Source: Fallopia convolvulus
Taxonomy: Eukaryota > Streptophyta > Magnoliopsida > Caryophyllales > Polygonaceae
Direction: 5' to 3'
NCBI GenBank assembly: GCA_964016875.1
Contig: OZ024728.1
Coordinates: 7,304,272 to 7,368,271 of the forward strand
DNA: 64,000 nucleotides
Numbering within the stretch: the first letter of the stretch is position 1; every line of letters begins with the position of its first letter. Shown piece after piece: positions 32,301 through 45,157 of the stretch. Below the pieces are notes generated by a model. It ran no database searches. It was not told the origin of the DNA and worked only from the letters and a program-made list of their open reading frames with translations. The translations under genes and the position numbers were made by a program.

Positions 32301-35300
32301 AGCTCATCTTCATCCTAGAGAACCAGGAAGAAAAGGTTTTATCCACCCTATTGAGCATTTTGATGATACTAAATTTTCTTATGTTTTTACACAGACACAA
32401 AACCGCCTTTCTTGGATGGGCGGGTTGTTTATACGAAGCAAGCTGATCCAGTAATGCCTGTAAAAGATCCAACCTCAGATATGGCTATTATATCTCGTAA
32501 AGGATCTAATTTAGTCAGAGAAGTTCGTGAAAAGCAAAGCTCGAACAAATCACGACAGCGATTTTGGGAGCTTGCTGGATCTAAACTTGGTGATATCCTT
32601 GGTGTTGAAAAATCGGCAGAGCAGGTATTGCACTCAACCCCATAATTGAGAGGATGAGTGTGTTTGATGTCATTTCTGCGTTCTTACTTTTTCATAAATT
32701 TCTTTGTAGATTGACGCAGATAAAGCTACAGTGGGCGAAGGAGGTGAAGTTGATTTTAAGGAAGATGCCAAGTTTGCTCAGCACATGAAGAAGGATGAAG
32801 CAGTTAGTGAGTTTGCAAAGTCAAAAACGATAGCTCAGCAGAGGCAGTATCTTCCTATATTTTCTGTACGAGATGAGTTGTTACAGGTTTGATATTAATC
32901 TCAGATACCTATTTGTTTGCCTTCTCTATTGTGCTTTTCTGTGTATCCATTTCTTTCTGGTTCTGCATTGTGTTTCTTTATCAGATCTACAAAGCTTTGG
33001 CTTCTTTATTTTGCCTCACCTTCTGAAAAAACTGCATTGGATGAGGGCGAATGAGGGATGTAGGGGGAAATTAGAACAGTTCAATTAGTTAGCATCTAAG
33101 TTAGAACTACTGTCTGATTATTTGCTCAAGGACATGCAGCACTATGTTGACCAATGCCTTTATCCTCTTCTCATGCTCTTGTTCTTCTAGACGGTCTAAT
33201 TGTGCATCTTTACTGTTTTACCTGATGCTATCCTCACACATAAAATATATATAGTGAATAAGCGTCCACCATTTTGCTCTAGTTAGGTCATATATGGGGG
33301 TTGATAATGGGGAGAGAGCCTCCAAATTAAGGAGAGAGATCCTTGCCATCTCACCTCGCCTCCTTGTGAGTTATCTTGGTTTATTTCTATGTGATATCCT
33401 CTTCTGGTATATTTTCATGGCTTACAAGTTCGTTCAACACTTCAATCCTAGCTTTATTGTTCTTCTTGTGTTTTTCTTCGGCATGTGATTTTGTGAGCCA
33501 TGCCTCAGATTCAGAGACATTATCTTTGATTTGTCCAGTTGGTGGGCTTAGTTTTAATTGAAGCACATTCAATCTCTCTGTTTTGACAGGTTATTCGGGA
33601 GAATCAAGTTGTGGTGGTGGTCGGAGAAACTGGTTCAGGAAAAACTACTCAACTTACACAGGTATCTAACTGATGTCGGTTGTTACTTCCTCTCTTGAAA
33701 GACTAGTAATATATTAGGAATTTAGGATCCTTTAATGGTATGGAATATTTCACTGAATCGTGATGTTTTAAAATGTTAGCCTCTCCCCCCAAATGGTAAA
33801 CAAATTACTATCTTATTAAGGCTTGGAAGATTCTGTTGGAATTGAATATCATTGTAAAGAAATCTTGTGCCATTTTACTGCTTCAGTAATCAACCAAATT
33901 TTCTTGTCTTAGTAAAGTTGTTTATAAGGCAAAACTACAAGGACACTATCCTTCAGCAATGAAACATATCTATTCGTCGAACTCTAATTTTTGGATTTCT
34001 TGACAGTACCTGTACGAGGATGGTTATACTTCATATGGCATTGTTGGTTGCACACAACCGAGGCGTGTTGCTGCCATGAGTGTGGCGAAAAGAGTCAGTG
34101 AAGAGATGGAAACTGAGCTTGGGGATAAAGTTGGCTATGCTATCCGTTTTGAGGATGTGACTGGCCCCAATACCGTTATTAAGGTTGTCATCTTGTTTCA
34201 TGTCTGTCTCAATGCTTTTTTGTAAGATCTTTAAATATTTACTTTAGTCTGTTGATATGAACCCAAGTTGGTGATCTTTTGTGGTTTTATCAATCTACTA
34301 AAATTTGTTAAAATGTTTTCCTTATTGCAGTATATGACAGATGGAGTACTCTTGCGTGAAACCCTTAAAGATTCTGAACTTGAGAAATATCGGTATCAAT
34401 TTTATCCTTGCAATTTATGTAAATAAGTATGATTTTATTAAAAAAGTTGATAAAATATGATGTTTATTAATGTTACATGGAATGCAAATATACTGTTTTT
34501 AACATGTGGCTATTATGCGTTTCCCAAATATTTTCAGTGTGGTTGTGATGGATGAAGCACATGAGAGATCGCTGAACACAGATGTTCTCTTTGGAATATT
34601 GAAGAAGGTGGTTGCCCAACGTCGGGATTTTAAGCTAATTGTGACTTCAGCAACCTTAAATGCTGAAAAGTTCTCAAACTTCTTTGGAAGGTATTGCTTC
34701 ATGAACTGTCCTGTTATATCCATCCAGCACGTGTTTCTCAATGAAATCACCAATAAATTATACTTTTGGCGCCACCTATAATTTTGCTGCTGTATTGATT
34801 TTGTTTTGTTTTATTTGTTTTCCTCAGTGTTCCGATTTTCCATATCCCAGGAAGAACATTTCCAGTGAATACTCTTTACAGTAAAACACCATGTGAAGAT
34901 TATGTTGAAGGAGCAGTGAAGCAGGCTATGACTATACACATAACTAGCCCCCCGGGTGATATCCTTATCTTCATGACTGGCCAAGATGAGATAGAGACAG
35001 CATGTTATGCCTTAGCTGAGCGTGTGGAGCAGTTGACTTCTACATCTAAGAAAGCAGTTCCAAAACTACTGATTCTTCCTATATATTCCCAACTCCCTGC
35101 GGACTTGCAAGCCAAAATATTTCAGAAAGCTGAAGACGGGGCTCGCAAATGCATTGTTGCAACCAATATTGCGGAGACCTCATTGACTGTTGACGGGATC
35201 TTCTATGTTATTGACACAGGTTATGGTAAAATGAAGGTATATAACCCGAGGATGGGTATGGATGCCCTCCAAGTGTTCCCTATAAGCCAAGCGGCTGCTA

Positions 35301-36427
35301 ACCAGCGTTCTGGACGTGCTGGTAGGACTGGGCCGGGCACTTGCTACCGACTCTACACAGAGAACGCTTACCTGAATGAAATGCTTCCGAGCCCGGTTCC
35401 GGAGATACAGAGGACGAATCTAGGGAATGTGGTTCTGCTCCTGAAATCTCTTAAAGTTGAGAACTTGTTGGATTTTGATTTCATGGACCCACCTCCACAG
35501 GAGAACATACTAAACTCGATGTACCAGCTGTGGGTCCTGGGGGCCCTCGATAATGTGGGCGGTCTGACGGGAATGGGGTGGAAGATGGTGGAGTTCCCCT
35601 TAGACCCGCCTCTGGCAAAGATGCTTTTGGTCGGGGGGCAGTTGGGGTGCTTGAACGAGGCCCTGACCATCGTGTCGATGCTCTCAGTCCCGTCCGTCTT
35701 CTTCCGACCCAAGGACAGAGAGGAGGAGAGCGATGCTGCCCGGGAGAAGTTCTTCGTCCCTGAGTCAGACCACCTCACGCTTCTCAACGTGTATCAGCAG
35801 TGGAAAGCCAACCAGTACCGAGGAGACTGGTGTAACGACCATTTCTTGCACGTCAAGGGACTGCGCAAGGCCAGGGAGGTGAGGTCCCAGCTGCTTGATA
35901 TCCTCAAGCAGCTCAGGATCGAGCTCACCTCATGTGGTCCCGACTGGGACATAGTCAGAAAAGCAATCTGCGCTGCGTACTTCCACAACTCGGCCAGGCT
36001 CAAAGGGATCGGGGAGTATGTCAACTCCAGGACCGGAATGCCTTGCCACCTTCACGCTAGCAGCGCCTTGTACGGCCTCGGCTACACCCCCGACTACGTC
36101 GTCTACCATGAGCTCCTTTTGACCTCCAAGGAGTACATGCAGTGTGTGACTGCCGTCGAGCCTCACTGGCTGGCTGAACTGGGACCCATGTTCTTCTCCA
36201 TCAAGGACTCTGATACCTCCTTGTTGGAGCATAAGAAGAAACAGAAGGACGAAAAGTCCGCCATGGAAGAGGAGATGGATCTGCTCAGGAGACAGCAGGC
36301 CGAGACTGAGAGGCTGCTCAAGGAGAGGGAGAAGCGCAAGAGGGCCAAGCAGCAGCAGCAGATTTCCATGCCCGGTGCCCCCAAAGGCCCTTCTACTTAC
36401 CTCAGACCCAAGAAGTTTGGTTTGTAA
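29330..36427 (+). CDS. DEAH7: Pre-mRNA-splicing factor, DEAH-box RNA helicase DEAH7 (PRP16 orthologue, CUV)
   Basis: Fifteen coding exons join in frame to 1246 aa: 29330-29435, 29528-29740, 30419-30691, 31145-31306, 31411-31550, 31644-31741, 31914-32013, 32108-32285, 32395-32624, 32710-32886, 33590-33661, 34007-34183, 34331-34392, 34538-34690 and 34828-36427. PRP16 remodels the spliceosome between the two transesterification steps. The N-terminal third is rich in RS/RD/RE residues (about 110-290), as in this family. Helicase motifs are complete: GETGSGKTT (about 571-579), TQPRRVAA, DEAH (668-671), SAT (700-702), TNIAETSLT (about 826-834) and QRSGRAGR (about 873-880). HA2/OB-fold regions and a Lys/Arg-rich tail follow. 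The length matches Arabidopsis DEAH7 (about 1255 aa). All borders are GT-AG. The last exon (1600 bp) becomes strongly GC-rich after about 35,400. A hAT element lies just upstream. Confidence 0.96.
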
Positions 36428-36779
36428 AAGACGTACATTTACCAAATCTCATGACAACGGCCTTGTATAATTAATCTCTTACAACATTGAATTTCCCATT
36501 TTTACTTAACAACAAGAGCACTGGAGCAGAAAAATCCCCAGAAGTCTACATTTGAATATGAACACACCTTTATTGGAGCTAGTCTTAGACCCTTGGCTTT
36601 AATTTAAAAAGTTTAATCCAATGGTAAAAAAGTTGATCCAATGAATGAAATTTAAGTTTAATAACTATATTTTATTAATTTAGTGATCTGTAGAAAATTA
36701 CCGGTTAGATTTTTACCTAAAAATATAACACCATGTGTAGTTTCAAAGCATATTCTATAGCTTGTCCCAAGTGAGTGTT
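36428..36779. other. 3' flank of DEAH7
   Basis: AT-rich sequence, no gene. It contains the 3' untranslated region of DEAH7; no unambiguous polyadenylation signal stands out. Confidence 0.5.
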
Positions 36780-37277
36780 GCGTAATCTTAAGCAAAGCAG
36801 GGATTTCAATCTCACAAGATGGGGTAGTTGGAACAAACCAATCGCTGGGATCGTTTTCAGCAAAGATTCAACCAAGAATGCTTCCTATTTCGGCAGTGTC
36901 TTAGGAAGGCAAGTCCCCCGTTCCCCACGGATTCAATGTGCATCCTTAATCTCACTTTTTTCATCCATTTATCTCAATATATATAAGTTTGGGATCTTTT
37001 AGAGTGGTGCACTATGCTTGATGCAAACCAACATAGTCTCTTGTTAACTTGACACTTCCATCAGCATTGTGAATATATATAAGAATGGAGTGCTATGCTT
37101 GTTTACTCGGTTTAGATGACTACAATTGTGAAAATTCTGTGATTAATGTGCCAGACAAGGAAGATTAGATTGACTTTTAACATGGAAAAAGGTAATAAAA
37201 TGTAGATGTATTCTGATCTGTGGTTCACATTGCAGGCTCAAAAGATATATGGCAATAGATGGACTCAGATTGCAGAG
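36780..37277 (+). pseudogene. Relic of a FOUR LIPS/MYB88-like MYB gene
   Basis: The clearest part is 37236-37277, a 42-bp block bounded by an acceptor TTGCAG and a GTGGAT donor-like end, encoding AQKIYGNRWTQIAE. This matches the second MYB repeat of FLP/MYB88 proteins (AQKIFGNRWTEIAK). About 350-450 bp upstream, a frame with GSWNKPIAGIVFSKDSTKNAS looks like a degraded first repeat (ENW..IASKFKDKTTRQC). No other exons of the gene are visible, so this is a decayed or truncated copy. Confidence 0.45.
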
Positions 37278-38067
37278 GTGGATATCTCTTGCTTTGTACT
37301 GTTGGGCAGCTGCATTTATTCTTTAAGTCAAGCTGACTCCAAATTGTCGTCGTTATGTACATGCAATTAGTATAGAGAGACAACAAAAACCTACCCAAAT
37401 CAAACTACGGACATTACCCACTAAACACCAACTTTACCACGCACATTCACAAGGCCTAGCCAGAAAACAAGACACAAACAAAAAAAACCCACGACAGAAT
37501 GCAAAAAAAAAAAAAAAAAAACACTTGTGAATTACTTTTGAGTCCTCGTCGTCACTCATACTGGCTTCTGCTGTTCTGCAAAACAAGATTCCCACAACAT
37601 CAGTACCAAAACCTTTTTTACCACCCGATACAAGAGATACAACCCAACCCACAATCCAAATCTACACTGCGCACACTACAAATTCCTAAATATGACAATC
37701 GAAAATGTCAGAAAAAAACATCCTTTCCCCGAAGACAGAGAGGAGAACGGAGGAATTTGAAATAAGAGAAACATCTGGCAACTTGGATGGACGACTACAA
37801 AACAGAACTTGCAATCTAACCTCCAACTCCAATACACCCTAAACAAAATTTCAGAACTAAAACCTATTCTCTGCAATTACTGTACTGGGCTAATCAAACC
37901 AGCCCAATCATAACAGCAGCCCAATTTATCCCCATGCTTCGCCCCACACAAAGGAAAAAGCTTTCCAGTTAATGCCCCAACTAGACGTATTCACCGGCGG
38001 CCTCGGCGAGAAGTTATACGGTTATACCATCCAGAGAAGAAACACCTCCCATTCACCGTGATCGGCA
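37278..38067. other. Upstream region of PIG-W, contains poly(A) tract
   Basis: No gene recognised. A run of 19 A near 37502-37520 and a minus-strand phrase (ASMSDDEDSK, followed by a donor-like GTAATT, about 37540-37570) are the only notable elements. The latter could be the end of a small exon relic. The 5' leader of the next gene begins within the last few hundred bases. Confidence 0.4.
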
Positions 38068-41000
38068 ATGGATTCTCCGGCGAAGTCATTCAACCCCAAT
38101 AAACACCTCAAAGAAGAGTTAATTTCTGCCACTCTCCCTTTTCCTGTCTGTTGGTTCCCTAATTGGATGCGGAATTCATCTGTTTCATTTTTCCCAGATT
38201 CGTGAGCAATTTGTCGGGTTCTTCAATGCTCGAGATATTATTGCTGTCAACAGCGATTTCCGTGAGTTATTCGCCCCTGGAACTTCAGTTTTCCTTTTGC
38301 CATTTCAATCCTGATTCATTAGCCTCTTATCTGATAATTTTTCTCTAATTTCAGCTCATGGTGATGCTTCGACGAATTATAGGATTCAATTTCGTCAAAG
38401 GTAATTTCTTACTTTCATAACCTACTGTTTTGTGGAGAAGATTCAACACCACAACTTGATTGGCTAACTTTAATGAGTGTGGAGGCTTTGAATGCTTTGC
38501 TGTTCTTCCATTTCTTCAGGTTCTTATGCCCGGAACAGATCTGTGAAGAAAACTGATGGCGATGAAGCTTCAGCGAATGTGGTTCCTTATTTTGGAACAT
38601 TTTTTTTGGATTTTCTCTTCATTGTTCTTCCCATTGTTCTATTTCAAACTGTAAGTGGAATGCAATTTTCAGCTTTTAGAACTGATAGCTTTTTATGTAT
38701 TTAAGTCCTGTTTTCCTTCTTATAATGAAAAAGAGAAAAAAAACCATTATCATTAGAAACATTTTCTAATACATATATGAAGATTCAAAAAGAATGTGTG
38801 CATGTAAAATGACTGCTTACTCAAGAATACAAGTTTATTTCCTATAAGAAACCATCTGATATGTCCAAGTAAAAGAAAAGAAAAACATGGCTCATAATTG
38901 TTATCTAAACCAAAACCATCTGATATGGCATTCTACATCTTTTCCTTTAAGCTTAAAAAAGCATTTGGACAAGTGGTGATATTATTCTGAGAATTTTGGA
39001 GTTTGAAGTTTTATTTGACTTCAGCCTTTTGGATATCGTTAGAGCCTCAAAAGATAACAAATATGTATTCCTTAAAGACGTATTCTTCTACATAACGAAC
39101 GATTTTTTGTATTCCAGGTTTTGGCAGATTGGATACATCTAATTGTAATTCCATTGGCTTTGCTGGTGCTTCTTTGTATACGGTAATTCCCAGCTCTTTA
39201 AATCTCTTTTGGATGTAAGAAAGCATTCTTAATTTTAAAGTATCAAAGAGCCACACACCAGGAATGCTTATGACAAATTAAATTCGGATAGAACTAGCCA
39301 AAAAGTTTCGAGCATGCAAATTGACAATTGAAACCTTAGATATAACTTGAATACCCAACTGAACTCTCTCTGCAGAATACATTCATGTCTTTTCCATTCA
39401 TATCAAGATTGCTAGTTGTGAAATGACATCATGAATAATAATGATAACCTCTAACTCCTGCAAGGAAATTTGTTGTGGAAAATGAAACAAGTATCTGGTG
39501 TTTTTGTTTAATGTATTTTTAAAAAGACCTCTTCATTGATGTTGTAAAGATTGATAACAGTTGCTACTATCTTCACCTAGTGATCCTTTTTTTTTTGAGA
39601 GAACACCTAGTGATCTTAGCACTTGAAGATATTTTAAGAACCTGAGAACTATCTAATTCATGATCTCTTTGAGTAAAGTCTGAATTTCAGTTTTTCTTGG
39701 GCCTATTGGGCGCATCCTCCTGACATGTTCAGGTTATGGGTGCCCCCATCTTGACCCCCCACATCCCACTTGAGCAGGACTATACTGGGCGATGATGTTG
39801 ATGTTGCATTTCATCCACCTGTGTACTATATACATTTGACTGAGGGACATGAATCTATCTCAAGAAAGATTTACTGGCCAAACAGCCACAAACAACCTCA
39901 CATATGAAAGTACAACGCTTTGTTGTATTGATGGCACAGTGCTTCAGCTGTGTGACTCTTTTGCCTAGCAGCGTGCCATACATAAGCCTTCTAAATATGG
40001 GGTTGAAAAATTGCATATTTGTCCTATTCATAGTTCAAGGCATGCTGGAAGATTTGATTGAGTTTTTGAATATGTGATAAGTGTGTTTTCCCCCTTTCCC
40101 AGTTAGACATTATTGTTTTCTACTTTGCAGATTTCGTTTTACTTGGAATTCTGATGACCTGCAGACTAAAAATTCTATAAGAGATTGCATTTCAGCATAC
40201 AGAGTTGCGACGGTAAATGGTGCCGTTTCATGTGTGTAAATGATTTATATTCAACATTTTATCCAACATTACATATTTTTTTAATTTCTTTGTTTTTTCT
40301 GATTAGATGATAATCACATGCTTGTGTATACTTTGTGTTGACTTCAATATATTTCCTCGGAGGTTTGCAAAGACAGAAACTTATGGGACTAGTTGGGTAA
40401 GCATTGTCTTTAGTAAACAATTTCCAACTCCCCTCTCTTTATAACTGTTAATATGCCATATGTAGTTTATAAGGTAACACTTCTTCTTTTCTTTATTTCT
40501 TTTCGTCAAATAATATTTGAATACTTAGCCTGCTTTGGATCCATCACTCTTATTCTCTGTATGGCTTTAACAGATGGACCTGGGGGTTGGTATATTTGTA
40601 CTGGCAAACGCATTGGTCTCACGGCAAGCCCGAAATGTTTCATCTGGGTGAGTGTTTAAGATATGGTATATGTCAGTAGGTTCACAGTGGATATAATTGG
40701 AAGGATGATCATAACGATGTCTTATTCCACTATATCAAGAAGCTGAAATGTAAATTCTTGAAGGGTCAATTCCTTTATTCATCTATGAGTCTGATTATAT
40801 TGTTTCAACTAATCACTAACAATCGTGCGTGCCTTGTAAAAGAGGAATATTCTTGGATGCATGCTTGTTCTGTTGTGTGTTCTTCTTGATTGTTCTTAGA
40901 TCCACATAATGAACCAAATAAGGTACAACTTTTTACCTGATAGATCAACCTAAAGTAACTATGGATCATAAAACATTTGTCAATCTCGTGCAATAACTTG

Positions 41001-44000
41001 AAGGACATTATATGTGCATGCTCATGAGGATGAAATGTTTAGGGCCTAAAGAAGTTAATTGTGAAACCTGTTTTACATTTTGATTATTCAGAAGCATAAA
41101 TATATATAAGAGGTGTGCTGTAGCTTGAATTGCTTGATTATTTTGCTAGTTGAACCTTAAAGGAGGATTTAGAGTTTTTTGCCAACTCAGCACGAAGTCA
41201 GAAATTGGATCCTACCCAACTAAGTTTTGAACTTGACAAACTTTTGAGACTTCAACTTTTTAATATCATTTTGCTTCAGGAGATGAGATAAAGTAATGAC
41301 TTATTTTCTTATATAGATAAAGGCTTCTGGCTAGAATTCTACTACTTCAGAGTCTTGACTGTTGGTGGAGGAGGCTTTTGATGCAGATTTTCTTTTATAT
41401 GTGTTCTTGATGTAGTCTCAAAAGATGGAAGGCTGCTCTTCTATCTACATGCCCCCTGATATTGTTGGGACTAGGTCGTCTTATTTCAACAACTGGGGTT
41501 GATTATCAGGTAGTTTGCCATCTGTCTATCCTTTTTAGACCCTTTTGTTGGTCATGAAGTTGGCACAAATGATATGCATGACCTATCTGTAGTAGAATCG
41601 AACTATATATGTTCTGCATTCCAATTATTCACCTCCTTATCATTACACCCCTCCTCAGCTCCTCCTATCCTATTCTCATGTTCAACAAAGATGTTTGCCT
41701 ATATAAATGCTTCATATCCCATAGCGAAATAATAAAAGCTACATTATATTTCATTCATATGAGATTTAGTTGTATGTTGCAAAGACAATCTCAAACAAAG
41801 GTAATATGTGAATTCTCAATTGTGGGTTGTAAAATCTATTTGTAGGAATAAAAACATAATTAATATGAGGTTATATACTAATATGGATGCTGAACGTGGT
41901 ACATTCTAGAAAGAAATGGAGTTACTATTGATTATTAAAGGTTTGGTTAGATTTTCAAAAAGTCATTGAAGGTCTGCAATAAATCATTCTTACTATTTCA
42001 AGGGAAACTGATTTAGCTGACCTAATTGCATCAAATGTTCTAAAAATCCTGATAATCTTTATGTTTAATTTTTAGACCTTTCATAAGTATAGGAATCTGG
42101 CCAGGTTGGCATACAGTTCTGTTCAAGTTTAGCTGAGATTCTGGGATTCCTAGCATTTCCTATTTTGCTTTTCTTTAACGGAATAGACGTGCTAATAAAT
42201 TAGTAGTGGTTTTCCAGAGTGACCTCTGTTTTAAAAGGCTAATAATCCTACTATTTAGTAGCAAAAATATTTTTATTGAAGATGTTTTGTGCTGCAGGTG
42301 CATGCTAGTGAATATGGAGTTCATTGGAATTTTTTTTTCACGATGGCTGCTGTATCATTACTGACTTCCACGATAAATGTTCACCCACAGTACTCTGGGA
42401 TACTTGGTTTGTTGATCCTTGCAGGTATGCGCCAAGTACTTTTCTCTTGTTATGACATTACAAAACATCTGAATAATCTGTGGCTAACTTGCTCCCCAGG
42501 GTATCAAGTCTGTTTGTCACGAGGTTTAAATGTTTATCTTCTTTCTAATGAAAGGGGAAAAGATATTATCAGCCAAAATAAGGAGGGAATTTTCAGCATT
42601 TTTGGTAAGGATCATCCAGAGCAATAATAATTGAGGTCTTATAAATAAACTGTTCATTGACCTTTTTTGATCATTTTTTTTGTAATTATAACTGTTCAGT
42701 TTATATGCATGCAAGGAAACACAATAAACATGCGTCACAGTGCTGTTTATGGTATTTTAAGAGACGTTAATTCTGTTGTAGGAACTTTATTAATCATTGT
42801 AAATTATTAGAGCTGAAGTTGGAAATATTAGGAGCAGAGTAAAAAGAGGCACTAAAACACAAGTGAACAAGATGATTGGATACTGGCACCACTGTAGCAC
42901 AAATTAAAGTTGTCTCCATTTTGGTTTTGTTTTTTTTTAAATTAAAATTTGTCTTAAGATGCATGGGCCAATATTGTCTATTAACTCTTTACTTATGATA
43001 GGATATTGGGGTATGTACCTTATGGGTGTCCAGTCGGGTTACTCTTTCTTCTTTCAGACCAAGCCTATTGTTGTTCTTGGAGGAAATCATTGGAAAAGAT
43101 GGATAGTCGGTATTCTTGCCTTACTATTTTGGTATTATATCTGCATCATCTGGTGTACAATTTTAGTCTCATGGCATCTTATTCATACGTAAAATGTCTT
43201 GTTAATTTTTTACATGTCTTTTTTACCTCACATTGAGCATTTGTAGGTTCTTAACTATACTTTTTGAGAAGTATGTTGAAGGAGTTTCACGTAGAATGGT
43301 ATAATTTATCTTTAGAATGTGTTCTGAATGGTAACTTCTCATTTATAGCTGGTGAATGATAGTGATTCTATCTCATTTGTCTTCTGCAGTGTAATATGGG
43401 TTACGTCACACTTTGTTTTGCTGTAAACTTCCAGGTAATCTCAGTTCATATGTGCGGTGATACTCATTAATCTTTCATCCCTGCTGCTCTGCATATGTTC
43501 CAGTGCATGCCTTTTCTTCTTTTGTTCACATGGTGCATGCCACATAAATTGAATCAAATGTAATTTTGATTTGCACGGTGTAGTAATGTCAGAAAATAAA
43601 TTTAAAGAATGCACTACTAATAAATGAACACTTGCAAGGAATCAAAATGGGGCATGATTGCTCTAACAGAATAACTAGATTGAAATTTGAAGTTACTATA
43701 CGAAATACAGAGATTGAAGAGATGATATAAACTAGCAGTTGAGTTAATGCCATGACTTAGTATTTATGTCATATAATGTTGGAATTATAAAGGTATAATT
43801 ATTCTATGTTTTCTCCAATATGCTCAACAAACAATGTGCTAAAACAAACATTTTTTTTTTGTTGTTTCTTTTGTCAAACAATTATATCTGCATTGGGTAG
43901 TATTGTTGTCCTTCTATTATGATTTGTACTAACTTTTATCGGGTTTCCTCTTCACTTTTCCATGTCAACCAACATTGATGTGCAGATTTTGGCATTGTCG

Positions 44001-44317
44001 CTGCTTTCTGAGGACATGCCTGGAATCAAGTTTACCTTACTTGAAGAAGCATTCAACCAAAATCTACTTGGATCCTTTGTCGTGGTATTCTTCTATCCTT
44101 ATTCTGATTCATCAAGTGTCCACCTTCAATTCTTGGTAGAAGTTAATTTACTCTTTATATGCAGGCAAATGTGCTCACAGGGCTGGTAAACTTGTCAATG
44201 GATACCCTTTCTGCCCCTCCGGTCCAATCTATAATCATCTTGGTTATGTATGCATTTACATTGTGTTTCATAACTGGTGCCGCTCACTTCTATGGAGTTA
44301 GGCTTAAATTTTGGTAA
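38068..44317 (+). CDS. PIGW: GPI biosynthesis inositol acyltransferase PIG-W / GWT1
   Basis: Sixteen exons give 468 aa: 38068-38117, 38198-38261, 38355-38400, 38520-38650, 39118-39182, 40131-40212, 40307-40396, 40574-40647, 41416-41509, 42298-42424, 42500-42604, 43002-43131, 43247-43298, 43390-43434, 43986-44084 and 44165-44317. PIG-W/GWT1 acylates the inositol ring of glucosaminyl-phosphatidylinositol in the endoplasmic reticulum, an early step of GPI-anchor synthesis. The product is a polytopic membrane protein. It starts MDSPAKSFNPNKHLKEEFVSNLSGSSMLEI, has the family stretches RNRSVKK...FLDFLFIVLPIVLFQTVLADW and GLGRLISTTGVDYQVHASEYGVHWNFFFT, and ends AANVLTGLVNLSMDTL...HFYGVRLKFW. Length and order match plant GWT1 proteins (about 465 aa). 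All exon phases agree. Several introns are long (up to about 950 bp) and AT-rich. Expression is probably constitutive; nothing in the promoter says more. Confidence 0.93.
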
Positions 44318-44701
44318 GCTTATTCGATTATAGATGCAGTCATGTCTACACAACTCGTTCAGGGAATTTCTTGACTTGATTTACATGCTGTTATGTTCTT
44401 TTTTCCTTAGACATAGGGTGTTAATTGATTCAATCTTTTTTTAAACGTCTCATTTAATAATTTTTTAGAAATGCTGCATTCCCTAGGATTGTATGTTTTG
44501 TCACCTAAAGGTTGAGGTACAGATATCGGATGCATACAATATCTTGCAATTAAGTTATACTACATTTTTGCAAACTCAATTTCTCTTTGTGGTTTATGCT
44601 ATGTAAAAGTTGGTAGAGTTCTTTGTGGTCCTGACTCCTGAGTGGCTTAAAAGTGTCAGGCACACCCTGATGGGGCTCCACGTGTATTTGTATGTTACTT
44701 A

Positions 44702-45154
44702 GGGTCCGTTCGGCGGGACTTATTTTTGACCTTATACAGCTTATTCAAGCTTATGGTAAAAAAATAAAGTCTTTATTATCTGTTCGGTAGTAGGAGTTGA
44801 CGATGATTATTGTAGCTTATGGAGTTGATGGTAGTTTATATTTCACCCAAAATTTAATCTACCCCTTGCAGCCTTATCAAGCCTTATGGGATTTATTTCC
44901 TTCGATTTCCCTTTACTAATTTAATTTTGGAATATTTAAAATTTAATCTTCTCTTTATAAATTTATAAACATATCCTTTTTGGTAATTTTGTATCCATCT
45001 TTTATAAAATCAGTCTCGATCAATTTAATTTACCGAACACCTACATAATTTTTCACAAAAATAAAGTAATAATTTCAACTCCTAAAATTAACTTGTAAAA
45101 TCAGCATCAGCATCAACATTAACTCGTATCAGGTTTAATGCGTCGAACAAACCC
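44702..45154. mobile_element. Tourist-like (PIF/Harbinger) MITE
   Basis: The 453-bp element begins GGGTCCGTTCGGCG and ends CGTCGAACAAACCC, imperfect inverted repeats. It is flanked by the trinucleotide TTA on both sides (44699-44701 and 45155-45157), the target preference of PIF/Harbinger elements. No ORF of note. It lies about 400 bp downstream of the PIG-W stop codon. Confidence 0.8.
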
Positions 45155-45157
45155 TTA

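Noticed and set aside
35368..35787. Antisense ORFs inside DEAH7 exon 15 (also 35930-36445)
   Set aside because: Shadow frames of a GC-rich coding exon; the sense frame has all helicase motifs.
37434..37652. Minus ORF around MSDDEDSK as a gene
   Set aside because: It reads into a poly(T/A) tract and lacks further exons or a recognisable product; kept only as a note.
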